Assembly: GCF_000440115.1 (NCBI RefSeq) | Contig: NZ_ALMY01000017.1 | Coordinates: forward strand, 1-51,538 | Reading direction: 5' to 3' | DNA: 51,538 nucleotides | From: Streptococcus suis YS56 | Lineage (GTDB): Bacteria > Bacillota > Bacilli > Lactobacillales > Streptococcaceae | Part shown: piece by piece, positions 34,576 through 47,313 of the stretch | Layout of the letters: every line of letters starts with the position of its first letter | How positions within the stretch are numbered: the stretch's first letter is position 1 | Program-made: the position numbers and the translations under genes | Notes under the pieces: generated by a model | The model's input: the letters and a program-made list of their open reading frames with translations, nothing else | Databases searched by the model: none | What the model was told of the DNA's origin: nothing

Positions 34576-35448
34576 TTACATTGGAATCAAAATATCTTCA
34601 TCATAATGTTTATGGTCTTTTTGAAGACTGAAGCCACGTCCACGCACCTGACTTGCAGGCATAACAACCATAAAGGCAGTTTCATCAATTTCTAATACAG
34701 CCGTTTCCAGTTTTTGCATTTCTGGAATAGAGATGGTAGTCATCAACATGCGCTTGTCAACCCCTGTAAAGCCACCGATAATTGGAAATTCTGTAACACC
34801 GCGATCAGCAACTTTAGTAATATAGTCTTTAATTTCTTCTGATTTTTGAGAAATAATCATGACATTTCGAGAAGATTGTGTACCAGACATCATGCGGTTG
34901 ACAATATAAGTAATGGTCATTAGGGCAATAATCGAGTACATAACAGTATCAGTATCGAAGGCAATAAATCCAAGACCAACGATAATACCATCAATAATAG
35001 CCATTGTCAGACCTAATGATAAAGGGGTGTACTTGTGAATAAATTGAATAAGAATACCTGTCCCACCAGTAGAAGAATTTCCAAGGAAAACAAGACCAAG
35101 TCCAAAACCTAGGATAATTCCACCGAAAATAGCAGCTAGGAGAGGATTTTCTGTCAAGTTGGGTAAACCTGCTGTCAACTTGATGCAAAGAGGATAAATG
35201 ACAGCACCATAGACAGTTTTGATAAATACAGATTTTCCTAAGAAAAACCAACAGATGATTAATAAAGGGATGTTACAGTAGAGGACAAAGTCAGACGGAC
35301 TCCACCCCAGAAGAGCATTGAGTGCGATTGCTAAACCTCCGACACCACCAGATACGATATTATTCTCTAGAAAAAAACTGTTAAATCCAATGGCCATGAC
35401 AACTGATCCGAGTGTGACAGAGATAAAGTCCTTTATACGTTCTTTCAT
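34576..35448 (-). CDS. YitT family (DUF2179) membrane protein
   Basis: 290 residues with five to six hydrophobic segments in the first 170 (IGFNSFFLENNIVSGGVGGLAIALN is the family signature) and a C-terminal cytoplasmic DUF2179 domain (about 205-290, GFTGVDKRMLMTTI). Function not established. GGAGA precedes the ATG. It lies just upstream of the ABC-F gene and may be co-transcribed with it; it diverges from trpS. Confidence 0.85.
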   Translation of the reverse strand: MKERIKDFISVTLGSVVMAIGFNSFFLENNIVSGGVGGLAIALNALLGWSPSDFVLYCNIPLLIICWFFLGKSVFIKTVYGAVIYPLCIKLTAGLPNLTENPLLAAIFGGIILGFGLGLVFLGNSSTGGTGILIQFIHKYTPLSLGLTMAIIDGIIVGLGFIAFDTDTVMYSIIALMTITYIVNRMMSGTQSSRNVMIISQKSEEIKDYITKVADRGVTEFPIIGGFTGVDKRMLMTTISIPEMQKLETAVLEIDETAFMVVMPASQVRGRGFSLQKDHKHYDEDILIPM

Positions 35449-35525
35449 ATATTCTCCTTGGTTAGTGTTATAAAAGCAATTTCTATTATCCCTAATTTAG
35501 ACAGTATCGTCAAGGCTTTGTCAGC

Positions 35526-36828
<1,303 letters not shown>

Positions 36829-36842
36829 GGTTAACGATGAAA

Positions 36843-36871
36843 GAGCAATGTTTTAAAAACGTTGCTTTTTT
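36843..36871 (+). terminator. trpS terminator
   Basis: AGCAATGTTTT and AAAACGTTGCT pair with one mismatch, followed by T6. It lies 14 bases after the stop. Confidence 0.83.
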
Positions 36872-36976
36872 CGTTTGTTTTATGACGAAGTAAAAACCAA
36901 ACGTTCGAATTTCTAAAAGAAAGAAGGAATGAATTTTCTGAATTATTATTGTTTCTTATTTTAAAGCGAATAATAT

Positions 36977-38538
<1,562 letters not shown>

Positions 38539-38658
38539 GTCATAACCACCCGTGAAAACGGGTGGCTTGTACACCGGCTATAAGCCGTTTCTCTCCAGCG
38601 ACGTCTAAAGACGTTCGCTGAACTTCGTTCAGGTTAGTGCTATAATTACTTGACTAAT

Positions 38659-38680
38659 GCCCGTAACAACGGGCTTTTAT
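38659..38680 (+). terminator. Terminator-like hairpin downstream of guaB
   Basis: GCCCGT-aaca-ACGGGC followed by TTTTAT. It may end transcription from guaB or insulate the IS200 transposase gene. Confidence 0.6.
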
Positions 38681-38729
38681 CTCGTTCTAAAACTGCCATC
38701 TGAAAATGGATCTTCATACTCTTTGACAC

Positions 38730-39148
38730 TCAAGAATCAAGTGCAATGTCATTTTTCTCCTGCTCGCGAATATATTTCGCAACTGTCTTTTCATTCAGTC
38801 CAACGGTACTAACATAGTAGCCTCTAGCCCAAAACTTTTGATTTCCATACTTATATTTTAAATTGGCATGTTTATCAAATATCATTAGAGCACTTTTGCT
38901 TTTCAAATATCCCATAAAATCGGAAACCGAAAGTTTCGGAGGTATCAAGACAAGCATATGAACATGGTCTGGCATCATGTGTCCCTCAATGATTTCCACG
39001 CCTTTGTATCGACATAGATGACGGAAAATATCAATTAAGTCCTGCCTTATTTTGTAGTAAATGGATTTTCTACGGTACTTAGGTGTGAAAACTATGTGAT
39101 AGAGCACATCCATTTGGTATGTGATAAACTGTAACTGGTTTTAGCCAT
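38730..39148 (-). pseudogene. tnpA: IS200-type Y1 transposase, frameshifted
   Basis: The long frame (38730-39113, 127 residues) has the HUH motif DHVHML and the C-terminal tyrosine helix (GLNEKTVAKYIREQE). The expected N-terminus MAKTSYSLSHTKWMC is encoded upstream from ATG 39148 in another frame. The two frames join near 39103 and the whole is 419 bases, one short of a multiple of three. One base lost after the WMC codons explains this. The element is therefore probably inactive on its own. Confidence 0.8.
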
Positions 39149-39418
39149 GCTAAACTAGTCCACTGGACTAGTTTACTCCTCCTTATCTAACCTGAACAAT
39201 TAGATTATAACAGGAAAAAGAAATGGAGGCTCAAAGCCTTGGCAGCCACCAGCATAGCTGGTGGTTTTCTTTTGTTTTTCTCTACGAGAAAAACTGGCTC
39301 GAAGCCATAACAAAAAAAACAAACGGTTTTACGCCCAATGTCATTAAGTTAACTAACCTATCACGTTTTGTGGTGGGTTAGTTTTTATGTTACACTAAAA
39401 ATAAAAGGGGAAAAAGTC

Positions 39419-40708
39419 ATGCTAGATCAGATTAAAGCTCATTTACTTGATAGTATTAACGACATCGTTTCTAGTGCCAATCAGTTTGTGCTTCATCCTG
39501 AAAAAGATTTTAGTCGGCAAAGTCAGCTAACTATGAAAACCATGATTCAAGCCATACTGACCATGGGTGGTAATACCTTAGCCAAAGAGCTACTTGATTT
39601 AGATTTGCCTGTCTCTCAATCTGCCTTTGTTCAACGACGGTATCAGATTAAACACCAAGCTTTTAAAACACTTTTTAGGGATATTACTTCTAAAATTCCA
39701 GTCTCTGATAATCTCCCTATCCTGGCTGTTGATGGCAGTGATGTGATTCTACCAAGAAATCGTTTTGATAAAACGACCTCTTTTCAAACTGGACCACATC
39801 ACACTCCTTACAATCTTATTCATATCAATGCTCTCTACAATCTTGAACAAGAGATATATCATGATTTACGGATTCAAGATAATCGAGAGGTTGATGAACG
39901 TGCAGCTTTTATTGACATGATGAAGAACTCTTCTTTCAAACAAGCTCTGGTAATAATGGATAGGGGGTATGAATCCTACAATGTCATGGCTCACTGCCAA
40001 GAAAGAAATTGGTCCTATATTATTCGTATTCGTGACGGGAATCATTCTATGAAATCAGGATTTAACCTCCCTGACACCCCTTGTTTTGATGAGGTATTTG
40101 ACCTAAACATCTGTCGCAAACAAACCAATGACATGAAAGAACTGTATCGAGACTTCCCTAATCAGTATCATTTTTTACCTCATAATGCTTCCTTTGACTT
40201 TTTACTAAACTCTAGCCGAAAAAGTGACCCACTTCAGTTTTACGAACTTCATTTTCGAATGGTGCGTCTCGAAATCAAGCCAGGTTTCTTTGAAACTTTG
40301 GTGACAAATACCGATTATTCTCCAGAAAAATTAAAAGATCTCTATGCCTACAGATGGGGCATAGAGACCAGTTTTCGTGACCTAAAATACAGTATCGGTC
40401 TGACTCATTTTCATGCAAAAAAGAAGGAAGGGATTCTCCAAGAAATCTACGCTCGCTTTATCAATTTTAATGTTTGTAAATGGCTAACCTCACACGTTGC
40501 TATTAAAACATCAAAGTTAAAACAGACTTATAAAATTTGTTTTTCAGACGCTGTTTATGCCTGTCGAAAATTTCTTAGAAACAAACTCACTTCCTTCCAA
40601 TTAGAAACCTACATTGCCAAGCATTTATCCATCATCCGACCAAATCGAACGTTCCAAAGAAAGATAAAAAGCAAGGCACCTGTAAGCTTCACTTATAGAG
40701 TAACATAA
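39419..40708 (+). CDS. IS4-family DDE transposase
   Basis: 429 residues from MLDQIKAHLL (AGGGG upstream). Catalytic acidic residues lie in AVDGSDV, VIMDRGYES and RWGIETSF, and the IS4 signature Y-x2-R-x3-E-x6-K is exact in YAYRWGIETSFRDLK. Full length and uninterrupted, so probably active. An earlier in-frame start at 39368 overlaps the inverted-repeat region and is unlikely. Confidence 0.9.
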   Translation: MLDQIKAHLLDSINDIVSSANQFVLHPEKDFSRQSQLTMKTMIQAILTMGGNTLAKELLDLDLPVSQSAFVQRRYQIKHQAFKTLFRDITSKIPVSDNLPILAVDGSDVILPRNRFDKTTSFQTGPHHTPYNLIHINALYNLEQEIYHDLRIQDNREVDERAAFIDMMKNSSFKQALVIMDRGYESYNVMAHCQERNWSYIIRIRDGNHSMKSGFNLPDTPCFDEVFDLNICRKQTNDMKELYRDFPNQYHFLPHNASFDFLLNSSRKSDPLQFYELHFRMVRLEIKPGFFETLVTNTDYSPEKLKDLYAYRWGIETSFRDLKYSIGLTHFHAKKKEGILQEIYARFINFNVCKWLTSHVAIKTSKLKQTYKICFSDAVYACRKFLRNKLTSFQLETYIAKHLSIIRPNRTFQRKIKSKAPVSFTYRVT

Positions 40709-40759
40709 TAGTTGAAAAATAGGGGTAAAAAACCTCCTTTTTGTGCGCCCTAAATACAA

Positions 40760-40804
40760 AAACTATTCCCGTTTTGTCATGAACTGCTCAGACGAGAATA
40801 GTTT
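40760..40804 (+). terminator. Hairpin after the IS4 transposase gene
   Basis: AAACTATTCCCGT (40760-40772) and ACGAGAATAGTTT (40792-40804) pair with one mismatch over 13 positions and a 19-base loop. The downstream T-run is short (CTTTAG), so it may be a weak terminator within the IS. Confidence 0.55.
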
Positions 40805-40894
40805 CTTTAGCTGCTTAAATGCTTAACTTAATGACATTGTCTTGACAGGGTCTTTACTTTTTTGTAAATTTTATTGACAATAGTGTAAATAATC

Positions 40895-41989
40895 TTATTC
40901 TGACTCAGTAACCTTACCAGACTCAATATGGAAGATTTTTAAACTATCTGGTAGCTTGTGTAGGTGGTCTAAAGATGTCGTTGTAATAAATGTTTGAGTC
41001 GTATCCGTAATAGTTTCTAGTAGCTTGATTTGACGATTATTATCCAGCTCACTCATAACATCATCTAAGAGTAGAATTGGGTACTCTCGTGTGACTTCTT
41101 TCATCAGCTCGATTTCAGCCAGTTTGAGTGACAGAACGAGACTGCGGTGTTGTCCTTGGCTACCATAATGGGCATTCATTCCATTTATAAAGAAAGCTAC
41201 ATCATCTCGATGTGGTCCAACTCCTGTATTTTTCTTAAATAAATCACGTTTGCGACACCTTTCCAATTCCGTCAAGAATATGTCAATTAAATTGACAGAA
41301 GTAGTAAACTTAATTGAGGATTGATATTCGATAGTTAGTTCCTCTCTCTTATCTGAAATATCTTGAACTTTTCTATTTCCGAATTCCTCTAATTTCTTTA
41401 AAAAGTCAATACGATGTTGGATAACACGACTACCATATTCAGCAAGTTGCTGATCTAACACGGATAGGAAGTTCTCATCAATCTTATCTGTAGATTTGAG
41501 GTAAGTATTTCTTTGTTTTAAAACGTGGTTATAATTCGATAGGTCAGAGAGATAGAGTGGTTTGATTTGCCCGAGCTCGACATCGATGAACTTTCTTCTC
41601 AAAGCAGGGGCACCTTTTATCAGCTGTAAATCTTCTGGAGCAAATAGGACGACGTTCATATGTCCAATGTAATTAGAAAGTTTTGCTTGTTTGAGATGGT
41701 TGACCTTGGTCACTCGCCCCTTATCTGTCAAGTGAATGTCAAGTGGAACTTTACCGCTTGCGCGATGGAGTAAACCCGAAATAGATAATTCCTTTTCTTG
41801 AAACTGTAGTAGGTCCTTATCTGTCCGTGTTCGATGACTTCGTGTTAAAGCTAAAGCATAGATAGATTCTAGAATATTGGTTTTTCCTTGGGCGTTTTCG
41901 CCTAAAAAGACATTGAGCCCTTTGTGGAACTCAATATCTAATTGGTTGTAATTGCGAAAATGTTGTAACTCTAATCGTTCTAGCCACAT
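40895..41989 (-). CDS. recF: DNA replication and repair protein RecF
   Basis: 364 residues. SMC-like ATPase that helps load RecA at gapped DNA. Walker A GENAQGKT at 30-37, signature [17 protein letters not shown] and Walker [14 protein letters not shown] near the C-terminus. It starts two bases after the yaaA stop, so the pair is co-transcribed. In many Firmicutes yaaA-recF follow dnaN; here they lie some 25 kb away, on the other side of the origin, as in other streptococci. Confidence 0.96.
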   Translation of the reverse strand: MWLERLELQHFRNYNQLDIEFHKGLNVFLGENAQGKTNILESIYALALTRSHRTRTDKDLLQFQEKELSISGLLHRASGKVPLDIHLTDKGRVTKVNHLKQAKLSNYIGHMNVVLFAPEDLQLIKGAPALRRKFIDVELGQIKPLYLSDLSNYNHVLKQRNTYLKSTDKIDENFLSVLDQQLAEYGSRVIQHRIDFLKKLEEFGNRKVQDISDKREELTIEYQSSIKFTTSVNLIDIFLTELERCRKRDLFKKNTGVGPHRDDVAFFINGMNAHYGSQGQHRSLVLSLKLAEIELMKEVTREYPILLLDDVMSELDNNRQIKLLETITDTTQTFITTTSLDHLHKLPDSLKIFHIESGKVTESE

Positions 41990-41991
41990 GT

Positions 41992-42375
41992 CTACATACC
42001 AGGGAAACGAACAGGTTTTCTTTCAGTCTTTTTAGTTGCTTTTTTAGGAGTCTTTACCTGTTTCTTATTCTTTTTATTTTCTTGATTTAACTTTTTAACG
42101 ATTGCAGCCACACGTTCTTTTTCAGCTTGATCCTCTTGGTGTTGCTGTATTTCTTCTGCACTAGGAGCGACGATTGTGATGCTGGTGTTGTGGTCTGGGA
42201 GTGTGATAACATCTCCGACACGGATTTTTTTACCGCGTCTTTTTTCATCCTCTCCATTGAAAAGAATGGTATTTTCTTCCAAGAAACCTTTAATGGCACC
42301 TCCTGAATGGAGAATACCAGTCGTTTTTAATAATGCTTGTAATGTGATGTAGTCATCAAATAATTTAAATTCCAT
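41992..42375 (-). CDS. yaaA: S4-domain protein YaaA
   Basis: 127 residues. An N-terminal S4-like RNA-binding domain (about 1-65, [23 protein letters not shown] and [12 protein letters not shown]) is followed by a Lys-rich tail (about 90-127) longer than in Bacillus YaaA. RNA binding is expected; exact role unknown. It diverges from the M16 gene pair and directly precedes recF. Confidence 0.88.
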   Translation of the reverse strand: MEFKLFDDYITLQALLKTTGILHSGGAIKGFLEENTILFNGEDEKRRGKKIRVGDVITLPDHNTSITIVAPSAEEIQQHQEDQAEKERVAAIVKKLNQENKKNKKQVKTPKKATKKTERKPVRFPGM

Positions 42376-42395
42376 AAGTCACCTCGTTACAGAAT

Positions 42396-42418
42396 ATTAT
42401 ATCACAAAATGGTATAAT
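42396..42418. promoter_or_regulatory. Divergent -10 elements, yaaA-recF and M16 cluster
   Basis: Minus strand TATAAT (42396-42401) for yaaA and plus strand TATAAT (42413-42418) for the peptidase pair lie 11 bases apart in a 73-base gap. Clear -35 elements are not seen, and the two promoters may interfere. Confidence 0.45.
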
Positions 42419-42448
42419 GGAAGGTACGATGTTTGAAAGAGGAAGAAG

Positions 42449-43702
42449 ATGAAATTACAAGAGGGAGTAGATCTTCATTTTATTGATACAGATCAGTTTA
42501 CGACAAATCGTATACGTATTCGCTTTGCAGCTGAAATGAGTGAGGCTACAGTTGCTGGTCGTGTGTTAGTTGCAAATATTTTTGAAATGGGTAACCAAGA
42601 ATTTCAGACTGCTCAGGCTGTTCGGAGAAGATTGGCAGAATTGTATGGTGCTCAGTTCTCGACCTCAGTTTCAAAACGTGGTAGGGTGCACTGTGTAGAT
42701 GTGACAATTTCATATGTCAGTCCTCGTCACTTGCCAGAAAATGAGGATATTACAGTAGAGATTCTTGATTTTTTATACACGTGTATATTTAGACCACTGA
42801 AAAAGGGTCGAGGATTTGATAGCCAGATTTTCGAGGTTGAAAAAACGAATTTAATCAATTTTCTTCAGTCAGAGATAGAAGATAATTTTTATCATGCAGA
42901 TGTTGAAATGAGTAAGCTTTTTTATAAAGATCCCTCTCTTCAAATTCCACGCGTCGGTAGGCTTGATTTGGTTGAAAAAGAAACAGCAGAATCAACCTTT
43001 CAGATTTATCGGAATATGTTGCGTATGGATAAAATTGATATATTTGTCTTAGGTAAGGTTGACAGAGAACAAGTCAAAAGAAAACTTGAAGATTTTGGTT
43101 TTACTTATAGAAATCCAAAATTAGAGTTAGAATATCATCAGGAATACTCAAACATCACGCAAGAAAAAATCGAGCGTAAACAGGCAAGGCAGTCCATTTT
43201 GGAATTGGCATATCATTTACAGGTGGTTTACAATGATGTAAACTATCCAGCTTTGATGGTATTTAATGGTCTACTGGGTGCTTTCTCTCATTCGAAGTTA
43301 TTTATGAATGTTCGTGAGAAAGAAAGTTTGGCCTATACAATTGGAAGTCAGGTCTCTATTTTTTCAGGAATGCTGAAGGTCTATGCTGGAATTAGCCGCG
43401 AAAATAGACTCAGGGTAATGAAGTTAATTAGTAAACAACTACTTGATTTAAAATGTGGTAAATTTACAGAAGAAGAATTAGAGTTGACAAAAAACATGTT
43501 GATTCATTCAGCAACCTTGGCTCAAGATAGGCAGAATAATTTGATAGAACAAGTATATAATCAAGTTACCTTAGGAAATAGAAATTTAAGTTGGCTAGAT
43601 TGGATTGAGGCTATCAAATCGGTATCAATAGATGATGTCATTCGAGTAGGACAGATGATTAATTTACAGGCTGTTTACTTTATGGAGGGGACAGAAGAAT
43701 GA
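42449..43702 (+). CDS. M16-family peptidase homologue, inactive type (YfmF-like)
   Basis: 417 residues with the M16 peptidase fold, but the region that should carry HxxEH reads ANIFEMGNQEF, so the zinc site is missing. Pairs of an inactive and an active M16 protein are common in Firmicutes and are thought to form a heteromer. Its stop overlaps the next start (ATGA), so both are made together. Substrate unknown. Confidence 0.85.
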   Translation: MKLQEGVDLHFIDTDQFTTNRIRIRFAAEMSEATVAGRVLVANIFEMGNQEFQTAQAVRRRLAELYGAQFSTSVSKRGRVHCVDVTISYVSPRHLPENEDITVEILDFLYTCIFRPLKKGRGFDSQIFEVEKTNLINFLQSEIEDNFYHADVEMSKLFYKDPSLQIPRVGRLDLVEKETAESTFQIYRNMLRMDKIDIFVLGKVDREQVKRKLEDFGFTYRNPKLELEYHQEYSNITQEKIERKQARQSILELAYHLQVVYNDVNYPALMVFNGLLGAFSHSKLFMNVREKESLAYTIGSQVSIFSGMLKVYAGISRENRLRVMKLISKQLLDLKCGKFTEEELELTKNMLIHSATLAQDRQNNLIEQVYNQVTLGNRNLSWLDWIEAIKSVSIDDVIRVGQMINLQAVYFMEGTEE

Positions 43703-44982
43703 AGTTAGTTGAGAAGAAGTATCCTTACATGAAAGAATCTGTCTTTTATGGGAAAGTTGACAATGGGTTGACAGTTATTTTACTTCCTAAAGTAGATTTC
43801 CATGAGACATATGGAATTCTAACGACAAATTTTGGGGGTATTCATACTCGATTTACATTGGCTAATGGTAATAGTGTTGTTTATCCTGCAGGGATTGCAC
43901 ACTTTTTAGAACATAAGCTGTTTGAAACTGAGAATGAAGAGGATATTATGAATGAGTTTGCTAAATTGGGAGCAAGCGCAAATGCTTATACCAGTTTTAG
44001 ACAGACTAGTTACTTATTTTCAACGACTCAGAAAGTATTGGAGTCTCTATCACTTTTACAATCTTTTGTTCGAGAACCGTATTTTACAGAAGACAATGTA
44101 GAAAGAGAACAGGGGATTATTGAACAAGAAATTGAGATGTATCAAGATGATGCAGATTATCGCTTGTTTACGGGAATTTTATCATCGCTTTATCCAGAAA
44201 GTCCTTTGTCCTATGATATAGCAGGGACAGTTGAATCAATTGCTGCAATTACTGCGGATGATTTACATGAGAATTTTGATGTGTTTTATCATCCAAGTAA
44301 CATGAATTTATTCGTTATTGGTAATTTTGATTTAGAGGCAGTTTGGAAACAAATTTCAAGTTATCAAGTAGCTCAGATGGATAATCCAGCTCAGTCGTTT
44401 GAATTGGCAGGTGTCCAAAAGTTACCGATAAAGGAGCATCTCTCAGAACAATTTGAAGTATCTACCCCAAAATTGGCTGTTGGTCTACGGGGAAATGACG
44501 AGGTTGATAGGGAGACTATTCAGAAATATCGGCTCAGTTTACAATTTTTATTTGCCATGTTGTTTGGTTGGACTTCAAAACGATATCAACAGTTATACGA
44601 GCAGGGAAAAATTGATTCTTCTTTCCAGTTCCAATTAGAGGTTACACCTGAGTACCACTATTTGATTATCTCGGGAGATACTCAAGAACCCATTACGCTT
44701 TCTAGTATACTGATGAAAGCACTTAGGAAATTTGAGGATGATGCAGATGTGACAGAGGATCATTTACAATTGTTGAAAAACGAGATGTATGGAGATTTTA
44801 TTCGTAGCTTAAATTCTCTTGAGTTTACAGCTAGTCACTTTGTTTCTCAGTATTCAGAATATGAAAATGTTTTTGATATACCTCAAATGATACAAAGTCT
44901 TCAGTTAGATGACATCAGAGAGGCAGGTCGTCGCTTTATTGATTACTGTGATATGACAGATTTCACGATTTTTCCAAAATAA
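43699..44982 (+). CDS. M16-family zinc peptidase (YfmH-like)
   Basis: 427 residues. The inverted zinc motif HFLEH is at 68-72, followed by the downstream glutamate region EQGIIEQEIEMYQDD (third ligand), so the catalytic site looks complete. It overlaps the inactive partner by four bases. In streptococci the pair sits directly before rodZ and pgsA. Confidence 0.9.
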   Translation: MKLVEKKYPYMKESVFYGKVDNGLTVILLPKVDFHETYGILTTNFGGIHTRFTLANGNSVVYPAGIAHFLEHKLFETENEEDIMNEFAKLGASANAYTSFRQTSYLFSTTQKVLESLSLLQSFVREPYFTEDNVEREQGIIEQEIEMYQDDADYRLFTGILSSLYPESPLSYDIAGTVESIAAITADDLHENFDVFYHPSNMNLFVIGNFDLEAVWKQISSYQVAQMDNPAQSFELAGVQKLPIKEHLSEQFEVSTPKLAVGLRGNDEVDRETIQKYRLSLQFLFAMLFGWTSKRYQQLYEQGKIDSSFQFQLEVTPEYHYLIISGDTQEPITLSSILMKALRKFEDDADVTEDHLQLLKNEMYGDFIRSLNSLEFTASHFVSQYSEYENVFDIPQMIQSLQLDDIREAGRRFIDYCDMTDFTIFPK

Positions 44983-45063
44983 GTGGGCGCAACCCGTCGA
45001 AATTTCCTTGGAATTTTGTTAGAATAGTATACTGTACATGATGAGCGATAGAGAGAGGGTATT

Positions 45064-45918
45064 ATGAGACAAAAGAGTATAGGGGAAGTACTTAGAACAG
45101 CTAGAGAAGGACGGGGTTGGACATTCGTTGATTTGCAACGGATAACAAAAATCCAAGCTAAATATTTGCAGGCACTTGAGTACAATGATTTTGATTTTAT
45201 TGCAAACTCAGATGACGTTCATTCTATTTTAAGAGCATATGCTGAGGCTTTGGAATTAGATACAGATGTCCTACTGGATGCTTACGAGACCAATAGTTTA
45301 GTGAAATATTATGAAGATGGAGAAGAAGAACTCCGATCTTCAGAATTGAAAAGAAGCTATAAGGTTCGTAAACGTAAAAAGAACTCTTATCTTCCGTTGG
45401 TTTACTTATTACTTGCGACGGGTTTGATTATTATTTTTGTGACTTATATTGTTCATAGCAGGCTCCAAAATAGAGCATCTATTACGCCTACTACAACGTC
45501 ATATAGTATAGTTGAGCAATCTGTATCTGAAGCAAGTAGTGGCACAGAGACGAGTTCTACTGAGCAGGCGCAGTCAAATTCAACGAGTTCAAGTAGTTCC
45601 GCTACAGAAAATGTGACTATTTCAGGATCAGGTTCTAACATTGTTGCGACCCTTAAAACAGTGACTTATCCAGTAGAAGTAACTGTAACAGCAAAAAATA
45701 CAACGAGTTGGATCAGCCTTTCTGACACCTTGTTAGAGGGGGGCGTTACACTAACACCTGATAATCCAACAGTAACTACTACTATTGAAGAAGGAGTGAC
45801 TTCTACTACACTTGTTCTTGGTGTTGTCAAAGGAGTAGAGGTAACTGTAGGTGGTCAAAAGCTAGATCTATCAGCTCTGACAGCCGATACAGGGGCGGTC
45901 ACTTTAAATTTTGAATAA
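45064..45918 (+). CDS. rodZ: RodZ-like cell-shape protein
   Basis: 284 residues. An N-terminal helix-turn-helix of the RodZ type (about 5-75), basic juxtamembrane segment, one membrane helix (about 109-131), a Ser/Thr-rich linker (about 138-188) and a C-terminal beta-rich DUF4115 domain. RodZ proteins link wall elongation to the cytoskeleton or, in cocci, to peripheral wall synthesis. It precedes pgsA by 19 bases. Confidence 0.88.
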   Translation: MRQKSIGEVLRTAREGRGWTFVDLQRITKIQAKYLQALEYNDFDFIANSDDVHSILRAYAEALELDTDVLLDAYETNSLVKYYEDGEEELRSSELKRSYKVRKRKKNSYLPLVYLLLATGLIIIFVTYIVHSRLQNRASITPTTTSYSIVEQSVSEASSGTETSSTEQAQSNSTSSSSSATENVTISGSGSNIVATLKTVTYPVEVTVTAKNTTSWISLSDTLLEGGVTLTPDNPTVTTTIEEGVTSTTLVLGVVKGVEVTVGGQKLDLSALTADTGAVTLNFE

Positions 45919-45937
45919 GGGCAATAAAGGTATTAGA

Positions 45938-46477
45938 ATGAAAAAAGAAAATATTCCCAATGCATTGACGATAGGTAGGATTTTGGTAATCCCAATTTTT
46001 ATCTTGTTACTGACCGTTTGGGATTCAACAATTAGTCATGTGTTGGCAGCACTTATTTTTGCATTAGCTAGTATTACGGATTATCTAGACGGCTATTTGG
46101 CTCGTAAATGGCAGGTTGTAACAAACTTTGGAAAATTTGCGGATCCGATGGCAGATAAGATTTTGGTGATGACAGCGTTTATCATGCTTGTAGAGCTTGG
46201 CTTTGCCCCAGCTTGGGTAGTTGCAATTATTATTTGTCGTGAATTGGCAGTGACAGGTCTTCGTCTACTCTTGGTGGAAAATGGAGGAACAGTTCTAGCT
46301 GCGGCTATGCCAGGAAAAATCAAAACATTCTCACAGATGTTTGCAGTTATTTTCCTGCTCTTACACTGGAACGTTGTGGGGCAAATAACACTCTATATTG
46401 CACTTTTCTTCACCCTATATTCAGGTTATGATTATTTCAGGGGTGCCTCTTACTTATTCAAAGATACTTTTAAATGA
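45938..46477 (+). CDS. pgsA: CDP-diacylglycerol-glycerol-3-phosphate 3-phosphatidyltransferase
   Basis: 179 residues. An integral membrane enzyme making phosphatidylglycerol-phosphate. The CDP-alcohol phosphotransferase motif D-x2-DG-x2-AR-x8-G-x3-D-x3-D is exact from Asp48. The start is ATG 45938 after AAAGG; a longer TTG-started frame overlapping rodZ is less likely. Its stop overlaps the ecfA1 start (ATGATGA). Confidence 0.95.
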   Translation: MKKENIPNALTIGRILVIPIFILLLTVWDSTISHVLAALIFALASITDYLDGYLARKWQVVTNFGKFADPMADKILVMTAFIMLVELGFAPAWVVAIIICRELAVTGLRLLLVENGGTVLAAAMPGKIKTFSQMFAVIFLLLHWNVVGQITLYIALFFTLYSGYDYFRGASYLFKDTFK

Positions 46478-47313
46478 TGACAAATATTATAGAAGTAAAA
46501 AATCTTAAATATAAATACAACCAAGAGGATGAGCGCTATACCCTAAATGATGTCTCGTTTCACGTGAAACAAGGAGAATGGTTGTCTATTATTGGACACA
46601 ATGGTTCGGGTAAATCAACAACAGTTCGTTTGATTGATGGTTTGTTGGAAGCTGAATCAGGTGATATTTATATTGACGGTGATGCCTTAACCATTGATAA
46701 TGTATGGGATAAGCGACGCTTGATTGGTATGGTTTTTCAAAATCCAGATAACCAATTTGTGGGTGCCACAGTTGAAGATGATGTTGCATTTGGTTTAGAG
46801 AACCAGGGAATCCCTTTGGAGGAGATGCGTAGTCGAGTTGACGAAGCTTTGGAATTGGTTGGAATGACTGATTTTAAAACACGTGAGCCTGCTCGTTTAT
46901 CTGGTGGTCAGAAGCAGAGGGTGGCGATTGCTGGAGTGGTTGCCTTGCGTCCAAAAATTATTATTTTGGATGAGGCTACGTCTATGTTGGATCCAGAAGG
47001 TCGTCTCGACTTGATTAAGATTGTCCGTGAAATTAAGGAGCGTCATGGTATGACGGTTATCTCTATAACACATGATTTGGATGAGGTTGCATTGAGTGAT
47101 CGAGTTATCGTGATGAAAAATGGACAGGTTGAATCAATTAGCACTCCAAATGAACTATTTATGCGAGAAGATTTGGTAGATTTAGACTTGGATAGACCGT
47201 TTACGACAGAACTGGCTTCATCTTTGCGCCAGACTGGACTTGATTTACCGCTCCGCCATTTTACAGAGGAAGAATTAGAGGAAACTTTATGGGAATTGAT
47301 CTCCAAGAAGTAA
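46474..47313 (+). CDS. ecfA1: ECF transporter ATPase subunit EcfA1
   Basis: 279 residues (278 if the second of two adjacent ATGs is used). Walker [10 protein letters not shown] at 41-49, signature [13 protein letters not shown], Walker [16 protein letters not shown]. With EcfA2 and EcfT it forms the shared energizing module for vitamin-binding S components encoded elsewhere. A parS site (46556-46571) is embedded in the codons for SFHVKQ. It overlaps ecfA2. Confidence 0.95.
   Translation: MMTNIIEVKNLKYKYNQEDERYTLNDVSFHVKQGEWLSIIGHNGSGKSTTVRLIDGLLEAESGDIYIDGDALTIDNVWDKRRLIGMVFQNPDNQFVGATVEDDVAFGLENQGIPLEEMRSRVDEALELVGMTDFKTREPARLSGGQKQRVAIAGVVALRPKIIILDEATSMLDPEGRLDLIKIVREIKERHGMTVISITHDLDEVALSDRVIVMKNGQVESISTPNELFMREDLVDLDLDRPFTTELASSLRQTGLDLPLRHFTEEELEETLWELISKK
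46556..46571. promoter_or_regulatory. parS centromere site inside ecfA1
   Basis: CGTTTCACGTGAAACA matches the parS consensus at 15 of 16 positions and keeps the perfect 14-base palindrome. It is used as coding sequence (Ser-Phe-His-Val-Lys-Gln), about 27 kb to the right of the first parS. Confidence 0.88.

Larger units (their letters stand above)
38546..39264 (-). mobile_element. Decayed IS200-type insertion sequence
   Basis: One Y1/HUH transposase gene (frameshifted) flanked by hairpins that start with the same CCACC: CCACCCGT-gaaa-ACGGGTGG at 38546-38565 and CCACCAGC-ata-GCTGGTGG at 39246-39264. IS200/IS605 elements have subterminal hairpins rather than inverted repeats, which fits. Further small hairpins at 38597-38617 and 39153-39175. 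Exact ends are approximate. Confidence 0.65.
39336..40839 (+). mobile_element. IS4-family insertion sequence (about 1.5 kb)
   Basis: Perfect 17-bp inverted ends CAATGTCATTAAGTTAA at 39336-39352 and (inverted) 40823-40839 enclose one complete transposase gene. The flanking bases (left ending ACGCC, right starting TCTTG) show no target duplication, so it may have arisen or been altered by recombination, or its true ends extend further. Confidence 0.82.

Noticed and set aside
36896..36912. PurR-box-like AAATTCGAACGTT (minus strand) upstream of guaB
   Set aside because: Two mismatches from the lactococcal PurBox and about 106 bases from the predicted start, not the usual distance; not convincing.
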